NCBI GenBank assembly: GCA_958447445.1
Contig: CAUDAE010000040.1
Location: 1-13,992 of the forward strand
Source: an uncultured Collinsella sp.
GTDB lineage: Bacteria > Actinomycetota > Coriobacteriia > Coriobacteriales > Coriobacteriaceae
DNA length: 13,992 nt
Direction: 5' to 3'
Shown here: in pieces, positions 7,646-13,992 of the stretch
Layout of the letters: each line of letters opens with the position of its first letter
How positions within the stretch are numbered: position 1 is the first letter of the stretch
The notes under the pieces: generated by a model
The model's input: the letters and a program-made list of their open reading frames with translations, nothing else
Told to the model about the DNA's origin: nothing
Databases searched by the model: none
Translations under genes and position numbers: made by a program

Positions 7646-7659
7646 CAAACGGCAGACTT

Positions 7660-8328
7660 TTAGCGGCAAACGGCGGTGAGACCCGCGGCGATGCGATGCG
7701 CCAGGCGCTCATAGCCGGCAGGACTGTAATGCAGACCGTCCGGCATATAGAGCTCGCGGTGCTCCGGCAAAAACGGGCTGATGCCGCTTTGCGCATACAG
7801 GTCAATCACCGGAACGGAGTAACGGTCACAGACCTCCAGCATCGCTCGCACGTAGGCGTCTTGCGTCAGACCCAAATGGTTCGCCTCATCGCTTGCCGGG
7901 ATATCCTTCTCGTGCTTACCACTCGTCTTGCATGGCGTCATAAACACGAGCTTTGCCTGAGGTGAGCGCGCCGTGATGGTTCGGATCAGATAGTCGAGTG
8001 CACCATAGAACTCGTGCACGTCCGTGCTGCCCAGCTCTCCAAGCGGCACGTTGCGGCTAAAGTCGTTAACGCCGCCAAAGACAACATAGACATCGGCCGC
8101 ATCGTCGATGCCGTCCAGGCGCTCGACAAATGAATCGGTACGGTCGGCCTTGATGGCAATACGCGAACCCTTGATGCCAAAGTTCTCGACGACTGCACCT
8201 CCCAGCAACGCGCCCAAATGCGAGGTCCACGAGATGTCGTTGCCTCCCCCACCGCAGCCGTTGTCGCCCCAGGTCGTTGAATCGCCAAAGCAGCAAATGG
8301 TCGATTCACTCAAACTCTTCGTTTCCAC
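7660..8328 (-). CDS. SGNH/GDSL-family esterase, probable rhamnogalacturonan/pectin acetylesterase
   Basis: This 222-residue hydrolase has all four SGNH blocks: S17 in FGDSTTWG, G51 in ENFGIKGSR, N88 in FGGVNDF, and D197/H200 in PDGLHYSP. Family members remove acyl groups, and the pectin setting suggests deacetylation of galacturonate or rhamnogalacturonan oligomers. The GTG at 8328 is chosen because GAGGAG sits 6 nt upstream and SGNH proteins usually have block I within the first 20 residues. An ATG at 8388 in the same frame has no ribosome site and would add 20 residues unlike the family. No signal peptide is seen, so it should act in the cytoplasm. It follows the esterase fusion by 69 nt and is probably co-transcribed. 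Substrate is inferred from context. Confidence 0.88.
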   Translation of the reverse strand: METKSLSESTICCFGDSTTWGDNGCGGGGNDISWTSHLGALLGGAVVENFGIKGSRIAIKADRTDSFVERLDGIDDAADVYVVFGGVNDFSRNVPLGELGSTDVHEFYGALDYLIRTITARSPQAKLVFMTPCKTSGKHEKDIPASDEANHLGLTQDAYVRAMLEVCDRYSVPVIDLYAQSGISPFLPEHRELYMPDGLHYSPAGYERLAHRIAAGLTAVCR

Positions 8329-8397
8329 AATCTTCTCCTCATCCGCCCATCGGCGGTCATACAGGAACGTACCGTTTATTCGCAGCATGCCGAGGGG

Positions 8398-10563
8398 CTA
8401 TGCACGGGCGCATTCCGCAACGTGCGAATCGAGCCATTCGATATCCTCGGCAAGATGTGTCACGCCCAGATGGTGTTCACCCGGACATACCTCGTGCCGC
8501 AGGCCATCTCTGCGACCCAGCAACTTGTAGGCATCGCGCACGATCTCGAGCTGCTCGTCAACATTTTTCAGCCCGCGCGAACCGTTCAGATGATCCTCTT
8601 CGCAGCTTTGCACCAGCAGCGGATGCGGCGCGATGAGCGAGGCAATATCGCCCATGTCGAGTAAGCGCCAAAGTCCGGGTGTGTAGTTGCAGCTGCAATT
8701 GCCATTGAGATGCAGCAGCGAATCGTCGACACCGTACAGACAGCCCGAGACAAACGCCTTGCGCACACGCGAGTCGAGTGCGGCCAGGTACAACGTCATG
8801 TAGCCGCCACCCGAAAAACCAAAGCAACCCAGGTCATCCATGGCAATATCGCCGCGCGCCTCCAAGTAATCGATCAAGCGCATGTTGTCCCAGACGTTGA
8901 GGCCCGCGACCGTAAGACCCAGTGGCTCGGCCATACGTGCTTGATTCAGACACGTACCGCGCAGGTAGCTGTTCTCGTCATCGCCCTGACCCTTCCAGTC
9001 ACGACGGTATCCCCAACCGCGCGCATCAGGGCAGACGGTCACGTAACCCATGCGTGCCAAACGCAGACCGTAGTCGTAATTGAACTTACGCACGGCATCA
9101 TCGACAGCCGGCACGCCCGCAACACCGGCTACGCTTGCAGCACCCGCTCCCTGATGGCCATGCGGGCAGATATAACAGCGTTTGAGTCCCCGCTCATCAA
9201 GCTTAGGATGAGACGGTTCCAACAGGTAGAACGGCATCCAAACATCGCGCTCGACCTGCAACATCGCATGGGTGCGCACGATGCCGCCGGCAACCCGCAC
9301 GCGGCTGAGCTCACGAATCTCAATCGGGGCGCGGTCCATAAGCGAAAGGCCCAAAACATCGCACAGGCGAGTCCTGGACGCAATCTTCCATGCCTCAAAA
9401 TCTGCAGGAGTCTGGCCCGCAAATGCGGCAGAGCGCCCCTCGCGCTTCAGCCGGGCACGCAGCGCAGGCTCGTCTTCGCAGTACGTCTCGATGTGCACGG
9501 TGCGACCATTGGCAGATAGCCCAGCCGTCTCAACCGCATCACCGGTGCCTCCCTCGGGATCCCAGCCATCCCCACCGGCAAGCACCTGCTCGCGAGCGTA
9601 CCCGGCGGCAGCCATCACATCGAGTTCATTCGCCCACGGCACCCAGCCGGTAGTATCACCCGCCGGCCCATGCAGAATCGCGCCAGCATACTGCACGCAG
9701 TTGTGCGCCGCCGGCTTATTCCAATCCCACCAGCCTTCGCGCTTGATATGTCGCCCCAGCCAGCAATCGATCAGCACAGTTTGCGCCCATTCGCGCCAAG
9801 GACGACCCAGGTAGACCGAATCCGGCGCCACGCCATCCGGAGCTGTAAACGAACAGCCGTGGAACACAAATCCGTACGGCTCGCCTTTAGGCGTGGAGGC
9901 TGCCGTTACATACCCGTTGACATCCATATCGCGATTGAGCGAGCGAATCTCGCACCCCTCAAAGTAGGCACGCGCGCCGCCAAAGATAAAGTCGACATCG
10001 CCCTCGATCCGGCAACGTCGAAAATACTGGCGCCCCACCCGGCGCGGCGCATACTGTTTGGGTCCTATAAACCCGCCCGGTTTGGCCTCATGCGGCGGCA
10101 GCGGACCCAAAAACAGTGTGTCCTGGTGCCCCTTAATGCAGCAGGCATCGACAACCAGACGGTCGCCATCGGCATACAGGGCAATCGCCTGACCGACCTC
10201 GCGCCCATCGCCCGCATCGTTTTCGATCGTGAGGTTCTCGAGCCGTACGTCGTCGGCATCGACCAAAACGGTATAGGTCCTAAACGTGCCAAGCGTGCCG
10301 TCGACGCCCGAGCCGTCCTCCGAAGGCATCTTGGCACCCAGGCTGCCCACGATACGCACGCTGTCGGCCGTCTCTCCCTCAATCGTCACATGCGAGCGAT
10401 GAATCTCGACCCGCTCGCAATACTCGCCCGGCTCGATATGGATTGTCACCGGCCGTCCGTCATTCGGACAGGATTCGTCAATTGCCTCCAAGGCCTTAGA
10501 GATACTGTGATATGCCCCCGCACGCTCGGGCGAAACCTCAAAAAATCGTCTCTCACTCATCAT
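8398..10563 (-). CDS. Fusion of CE8 pectin methylesterase with an alpha/beta-hydrolase acylesterase
   Basis: This 721-residue protein has two complete enzymes. Residues about 1-345 form a right-handed beta-helix pectin methylesterase (CE8): GQAIAL with Q125, GHQDTL with Q147 and acid/base D148, VDFIFG with nucleophile D191, and LGRPW with R254 and W256. Residues about 385-721 form an alpha/beta hydrolase resembling acetyl-xylan/pectin acetylesterase or dienelactone-hydrolase relatives: CPHGHQG near 466-472, nucleophile S584 in GFSGGGY, and a likely His at 697 or 698 in PGEHHLG; SCEEDHLNG (653-661) may supply the acid. No signal peptide is seen. Together they would strip methyl and acyl esters from imported oligogalacturonides before hydrolysis. 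Tandem ATGs at 10563 and 10560 are both possible; AAAGGA lies about 11 nt upstream of the first. The gene follows a terminator and a palindrome, so it probably has its own promoter. Confidence 0.9.
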   Translation of the reverse strand: MMSERRFFEVSPERAGAYHSISKALEAIDESCPNDGRPVTIHIEPGEYCERVEIHRSHVTIEGETADSVRIVGSLGAKMPSEDGSGVDGTLGTFRTYTVLVDADDVRLENLTIENDAGDGREVGQAIALYADGDRLVVDACCIKGHQDTLFLGPLPPHEAKPGGFIGPKQYAPRRVGRQYFRRCRIEGDVDFIFGGARAYFEGCEIRSLNRDMDVNGYVTAASTPKGEPYGFVFHGCSFTAPDGVAPDSVYLGRPWREWAQTVLIDCWLGRHIKREGWWDWNKPAAHNCVQYAGAILHGPAGDTTGWVPWANELDVMAAAGYAREQVLAGGDGWDPEGGTGDAVETAGLSANGRTVHIETYCEDEPALRARLKREGRSAAFAGQTPADFEAWKIASRTRLCDVLGLSLMDRAPIEIRELSRVRVAGGIVRTHAMLQVERDVWMPFYLLEPSHPKLDERGLKRCYICPHGHQGAGAASVAGVAGVPAVDDAVRKFNYDYGLRLARMGYVTVCPDARGWGYRRDWKGQGDDENSYLRGTCLNQARMAEPLGLTVAGLNVWDNMRLIDYLEARGDIAMDDLGCFGFSGGGYMTLYLAALDSRVRKAFVSGCLYGVDDSLLHLNGNCSCNYTPGLWRLLDMGDIASLIAPHPLLVQSCEEDHLNGSRGLKNVDEQLEIVRDAYKLLGRRDGLRHEVCPGEHHLGVTHLAEDIEWLDSHVAECARA

Positions 10564-10583
10564 CAGTCACCGCGTCCTTTCGT

Positions 10584-10598
10584 CGTAGACCGTCTACG
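10584..10598. promoter_or_regulatory. Perfect 7+1+7 palindrome upstream of the esterase fusion
   Basis: CGTAGAC, one C, then GTCTACG form a perfect odd-length dyad, 21 nt ahead of the esterase fusion start and just beyond the GH28 terminator. It does not resemble the TGAACGTTA sites upstream of GH105. It may bind a dimeric regulator such as a GntR-type protein; this is inferred from symmetry and location only. No convincing -35/-10 pair was found next to it. Confidence 0.4.
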
Positions 10599-10615
10599 TT
10601 GCAGTTTCGGCATAT

Positions 10616-10658
10616 AAAAAGTTCGCGCAATGGGTCGGGAAGGCCCTGCCCATCGCGC
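10616..10658 (-). terminator. Intrinsic terminator after the GH28 gene
   Basis: Reading the minus strand, GCGC (10655-10658), CCCAT/ATGGG (10649-10653 with 10630-10634), then CCC/GGG (10644-10646 with 10637-10639) close around a 4-nt loop, with small internal mismatches. The stem ends in GCGC (10625-10628), followed after a few bases by a run of five T residues (complement of A at 10616-10620). It lies about 40 nt past the GH28 stop codon and separates GH28 from the esterase fusion. Confidence 0.72.
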
Positions 10659-10697
10659 GCCGCGACATACCGAATTTAATTGTTTAGGAGCAAACGC

Positions 10698-12293
10698 CTA
10701 CGCACGGATAACCTTGTCGACGTTCTGGAGCTGCAGTTCCTCGCCGTCCTGGCCCTCGATCACCACATTTTGCAGATCGAGTACCTTGACGTTTTGCGCA
10801 ATGATGCCCTGACACACCATGGGCTCAACGCCGCAGGCCATGGCCGGGACAAAGGGCTCGGCATCCGGCGCGAAGGTCACGTGGACATCCCGGAACGTCA
10901 GGCGCGTTACTTTACTCTCGGGCAGGCCCGTGATGTAGGCAGCGGCCGCGTGGCAGTTAGTGGCCTCGATATCGCAAAACGTCGTGGCACCAAAGCCGGG
11001 CGTGCGGTCGTCGACAGGCAGCGTCTCGCGAGACTGCACGTAATCGGTCTTGCCGTCCTTGTCGCAGAAGTAGAAGGAGTTGACCACGAAGGGCGTGAGC
11101 ACCTCATCCATGCGAATGTGCTCAAAGGTAATGCCCTCGTTGACGGCATCCTTGCCGCGCCCGCGGCGGGTCTTGACGCGCAGGCCGCGGTCGGTGCGCT
11201 CAAAGAGGCACTTGCTCACGGTAAGGTCCTTGATGCCGCCGGCAGCCTCTGAACCCAGGACCACGGCGCCGTGACCATCGTGCATGTAGCAGTGAGAGAT
11301 CAGCACGTCGTGCGTGGCGGGACGAAGCTCGGGCTCAATGCCCAGCTTGCCGCTCTTGATGGCGATGCAGTCGTCGCCCACCGAGAACTGACAGCCAAGG
11401 ATGCGGACAAAGCCGCAGCTCTCGGGATCGAAACCGTCGGTGTTGTGGGAGTTCTTGGGGCCCTCGATGGACAGGCAGAGCGCATCGACGTGCTCGCACA
11501 GGATGGGGTGGATGTTCCACGCCGGGCTGTTGCGGACGGTGAAGCCGGCCAAGCTCACGTTTTGGCACTCGGACAGGAAAATCATGCGCGGGCGGGCGAC
11601 CTCGCGGCCCTCCTCAGGACGGAAGATGTTCTTAAAGTCCTTGTTCCACCAGTTGTCCTCGGCAAAATCAGTCTGACCGTCGATCGCGCCGCGACCATAG
11701 ATGCACACGTCGTGCACGCTCAGACCCGTAAAGGTAGAGCAGTATGTCGAGAAGCTCTCGCCCTCCCAGCGGCCCAGGGGCAGCATATCGGTGCCAGCAT
11801 ACCCAGCACCCTCGTCGCCCGTGACCGTACCGGGGATGTAGGCAAGCGCCGCACGATCGTGGCGAGCCAGCAGCACCGCTCCCTCGGCGAGCTCGATGTT
11901 GATATTGCTCTTAAGGAAGAGGGACTTGATACGATAGCTGCCGGCGGGAATCAGCACGCGCCCGTCCTTGGGACAGGCCATGATGGCAGCCTGGATGTTG
12001 GTGGTGTCATCATGCTCGGCATCGCCCTTGGCGCCACAGTCGCGAACGTTGATGGTAAAAGGCTCAGCCGGCGTGGTGACACCTACGCTCAGCTCACGCT
12101 CGCCACAAACAAAACGAACCAGGTTGCGCTTACCGGGGGTCAGGCCGTCGAGATAGGTCTCGACCGTATTCGTGGTACCGGCAGGCTCGTCGTTGACAAA
12201 GATCTCCCACGTATCGGCACAGGTAAAGTAGCCGCCGTCGTCAAGCTCGATCACGGCCGCGCGGGCGTTGCGCCAGATAACGTTCGTCTCCAT
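10698..12293 (-). CDS. GH28 polygalacturonase-like glycoside hydrolase
   Basis: This 531-residue cytoplasmic enzyme has an N-terminal beta-sandwich-like domain (about 1-80, including DTWEIFVNDEPAGTTNTVET) followed by a right-handed beta-helix starting with the pectinase-type INVRDCGAKGD (81-91). All four GH28 active-site blocks are present: NTDGFD (D286), GDD (D307, D308), GHG (H341) and RVK (R372, K374). The family hydrolyses alpha-1,4-galacturonosyl or galacturonosyl-rhamnose linkages. With the extra domain and no signal peptide, an exo-acting enzyme on imported oligomers is the best guess, as in exo-polygalacturonosidases or rhamnogalacturonan galacturonohydrolases. The ATG at 12293 has AGGGAG 6 nt upstream and is chosen over one 5 codons earlier. 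A terminator lies at each end of the gene, so it may be expressed partly as a separate transcript. Confidence 0.93.
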   Translation of the reverse strand: METNVIWRNARAAVIELDDGGYFTCADTWEIFVNDEPAGTTNTVETYLDGLTPGKRNLVRFVCGERELSVGVTTPAEPFTINVRDCGAKGDAEHDDTTNIQAAIMACPKDGRVLIPAGSYRIKSLFLKSNINIELAEGAVLLARHDRAALAYIPGTVTGDEGAGYAGTDMLPLGRWEGESFSTYCSTFTGLSVHDVCIYGRGAIDGQTDFAEDNWWNKDFKNIFRPEEGREVARPRMIFLSECQNVSLAGFTVRNSPAWNIHPILCEHVDALCLSIEGPKNSHNTDGFDPESCGFVRILGCQFSVGDDCIAIKSGKLGIEPELRPATHDVLISHCYMHDGHGAVVLGSEAAGGIKDLTVSKCLFERTDRGLRVKTRRGRGKDAVNEGITFEHIRMDEVLTPFVVNSFYFCDKDGKTDYVQSRETLPVDDRTPGFGATTFCDIEATNCHAAAAYITGLPESKVTRLTFRDVHVTFAPDAEPFVPAMACGVEPMVCQGIIAQNVKVLDLQNVVIEGQDGEELQLQNVDKVIRA

Positions 12294-12327
12294 GGATTTC
12301 TCCCTCAAAAAGATGCTCTAAAGGCAA

Positions 12328-12333
12328 ATTGTA
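12328..12333 (-). promoter_or_regulatory. Candidate -10 box for GH28
   Basis: TACAAT on the minus strand differs from the TATAAT consensus at one base and lies 35 nt ahead of the GH28 start, just downstream of the symporter terminator. No matching -35 hexamer is evident at 16-18 bp, where the terminator hairpin lies. It is a weak call that would explain GH28 expression despite the terminator. Confidence 0.3.
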
Positions 12334-12341
12334 CGCTGTTG

Positions 12342-12385
12342 AAAAAGGGCCGTGCCTGCCGGCGGAATTCCGGTGGCACGGCCCT
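12342..12385 (-). terminator. Strong intrinsic terminator after the symporter gene
   Basis: The minus strand reads AGGGCCGTGCC (complement of 12375-12385), an inner CCGG/CCGG stem, then GGCACGGCCCT (complement of 12346-12356), giving an 11-bp GC-rich outer stem. It is directly followed by TTTTT (complement of 12342-12346). It starts 23 nt past the symporter stop codon. Confidence 0.88.
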
Positions 12386-12408
12386 GTGATTTGGACGATA
12401 TGTCGGCC

Positions 12409-13968
12409 TTACTCGGCGGGGGTTACGCTACCGTCCTGGAAGCCAACGTTGTTGTGGGCAAAGCAGTCCTCGTACTTAAAGCCGGAGAGCTCCTCGCAAA
12501 GCGCCTTGACCTCGGGCTTGACGTCGGCCATCTTGCCGCCCTCCTTGACGCGGCGGATCTCGTCGCAAAGGACGTCGCACTGCTCCTTGTCGATCTTGAT
12601 GCCGCGGGCAAGGACAGCCGCGAGCAGGAAGAAGCCGGCGCAGCCGATGAGCATGTAGCCGCAGATGTACAGAGGCACGGTGGCGGGCTGGGTCACGGCG
12701 TCGCTGTTGCCGGCGGTCTGAATGAAGCCGGAGGCAGCAAGGACGATGGCCCATGCGTTAACGGCGATAGCCTGGGCGATCTGCTGGCAGAGCTGCTGAG
12801 CGGAGCTGTAGATGCCCTCGCGACGACGCAGGGTGATGAGCTCATCGACATCGGGGATGTAGTTGAGCAGAACATCGGGCAGGTACTGGAAGCCGACGTA
12901 GAAGAACTTCCAGATGGCGAAGATGATGGGGTAGGCGATCATGGCGATGGCGACCGTGGAGGTGCCATTGATCTGACCAAAGGCGAAGTAGTTGTAGGCG
13001 ATGATGCACGCAGCGCAACCGACGTTGGCCAGGTACCAAGACTTGTGGAAGCCCTTCTTGGCCATGAGAGCGACCCAGATGGCGGTGCAGACGATAGCGA
13101 CGACCTTGCCAGGCATCTCCATCACGGACTCGTAGGACTTAGGAATCTGCAGGCAGTAGACGATGAAGAAGGACAGGCAGGCAGACCAGCAGGCAGCAGC
13201 GAGCTTCGTGGAGACCTGTGCGTACAGGACCTTGCGGAAGGACTTGTTGCGGAAGGTGGAGATTACGTCGATGAAGAACTTCTTGATACCCTCGCCGACG
13301 CTCTCGATCTTCTCCTGAGCGACCTCCTCGGGGGTGTGCTCCCACGTGGACAGGTACACACAAAGCAGCGAGATTGCCATGACCGAAGCGTTGATCGTAG
13401 CGATGATGAAGTAGCTGAACGGGTTGGTCTCGCCGAAGGTGCCAAAGCCGAAGCCCACAAGTGCAGCCATCAGGAAGCCGGCGGCGTTACCAAAGAGATG
13501 CTTGTAGCCGGTGAGGTACGTACGCTCCTTGAAGTCGTCGGTCATCTCGATGGTAAGCGGCGACAGGTTGGCGGTGCAGAACGTATACGCGACGTTGTAG
13601 ATCAGGTACAGCACAAAGTAGTACGGGAAGCCAAACGGCGTAGCCACGAAGATGAGCGGCTCGGCGATCATCATCGGGATGGCCAGCAAGATCCAGAAAC
13701 GACGACGACCAAAGATGCGGCCAATCTTGGTGGCATAGAAGTTATCGGCCACAAAGCCCATCAGCGGGCAAAGAATAGCGTTGACATAGATGGCAAACGA
13801 GCTGATCAGTGCAGCCTCGCCTGCGGACAGGCCACACTCCGTGGACAGGAACAGCACCATGTAGCTGTGCGTAAAGGTCAGGGCACCGGAATTGAGCATA
13901 CCGCCCATACCAAAGCCCAAGCGCGTCCAGAATGTGATCTTACGCTTTTTTCCGATCTTATTAGTCAT
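12409..13968 (-). CDS. GPH-family MFS sugar:cation symporter, probable pectic oligosaccharide importer
   Basis: This 519-residue membrane protein has about 12 hydrophobic segments and belongs to the glycoside-pentoside-hexuronide:cation symporter group (MFS_2). Family marks include the early loop CPLMGFVADNF with D75, the following basic GRIFGRRRFW (84-92), and the typical N-terminal RLGFGMGGM. Such carriers bring in hexuronides and short glycosides with Na+ or H+; unsaturated galacturonides or rhamnogalacturonan disaccharides are the likely cargo, given the downstream enzymes. A soluble tail of about 64 residues (456-519) with four cysteines follows the last helix. The ATG has TAGGGAG a few bases upstream. 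It is the first visible gene of the pectin locus and ends at a strong terminator, which would raise its transcript level over the enzymes behind it. Confidence 0.9.
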   Translation of the reverse strand: MTNKIGKKRKITFWTRLGFGMGGMLNSGALTFTHSYMVLFLSTECGLSAGEAALISSFAIYVNAILCPLMGFVADNFYATKIGRIFGRRRFWILLAIPMMIAEPLIFVATPFGFPYYFVLYLIYNVAYTFCTANLSPLTIEMTDDFKERTYLTGYKHLFGNAAGFLMAALVGFGFGTFGETNPFSYFIIATINASVMAISLLCVYLSTWEHTPEEVAQEKIESVGEGIKKFFIDVISTFRNKSFRKVLYAQVSTKLAAACWSACLSFFIVYCLQIPKSYESVMEMPGKVVAIVCTAIWVALMAKKGFHKSWYLANVGCAACIIAYNYFAFGQINGTSTVAIAMIAYPIIFAIWKFFYVGFQYLPDVLLNYIPDVDELITLRRREGIYSSAQQLCQQIAQAIAVNAWAIVLAASGFIQTAGNSDAVTQPATVPLYICGYMLIGCAGFFLLAAVLARGIKIDKEQCDVLCDEIRRVKEGGKMADVKPEVKALCEELSGFKYEDCFAHNNVGFQDGSVTPAE

Positions 13969-13992
13969 CGAGCTCCCTATCTTTTCTCGATT

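Noticed and set aside
12278..12285. Third GAACGTTA core on the minus strand, inside the first codons of GH28
   Set aside because: It matches the operator core, but AACGTT also turns up by chance inside kdpD (about 1012), GH28 (about 12044) and the symporter gene (about 12444), and the GG/CC flanks are missing. It could be a true downstream operator, but the sequence alone does not support it.
11271..12389. 372-codon plus-strand open frame opposite GH28
   Set aside because: It is antisense to a gene with all GH28 catalytic motifs; high GC keeps the opposite strand free of stops. The same holds for the long plus-strand frames at 9670-10617 and 3846-4730.

Overview
The window looks like a chromosomal segment from a high-GC gut actinobacterium, most probably a Coriobacteriia member such as Collinsella. 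This is inferred from the feel of the proteins, GC-rich codon use and gene content; I could not run a database search. All genes are intact except kdpA, which is cut by the left edge. I see no tRNA, rRNA, CRISPR array, insertion sequence or phage gene.

Left part (1-3987): a potassium-starvation module. kdpF (28 codons, very small) and the start of kdpA run leftwards on the minus strand. The sensor kinase gene kdpD and response regulator gene kdpE run rightwards on the plus strand. The divergent spacer between kdpF and kdpD is rich in short dyads and is the natural place for KdpE control of the high-affinity K+ pump.

Middle (3988-5406): kdpE converges on a minus-strand gene for a GltD-like flavoprotein oxidoreductase with no large glutamate synthase subunit in the window. 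Between them is a 19-bp inverted repeat with a structured loop and a poly-U tract on the minus-strand side, which should terminate the oxidoreductase transcript.

Right part (5407-13968): a minus-strand pectin / rhamnogalacturonan oligosaccharide utilization locus. In transcription order it holds a GPH-type sugar:cation symporter, a GH28 polygalacturonase-like hydrolase, a fusion of CE8 pectin methylesterase with an alpha/beta-hydrolase acylesterase, an SGNH (GDSL) acetylesterase, a GH105 unsaturated rhamnogalacturonyl hydrolase, and a TIM-barrel sugar isomerase/epimerase. None of the enzymes shows a signal peptide. The logic is therefore import of small, still methylated and acetylated pectic oligomers, followed by de-esterification and hydrolysis in the cytoplasm. 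No polysaccharide lyase and no transcription regulator is visible here.

The locus is split into several units by two clear intrinsic terminators (after the symporter gene and after GH28). A strong operator-like region lies ahead of GH105: two copies of TGAACGTTA 41 bp apart, one at the centre of a near-perfect 38-bp palindrome. This looks like a LacI-family binding region. A second, different palindrome lies ahead of the esterase fusion.
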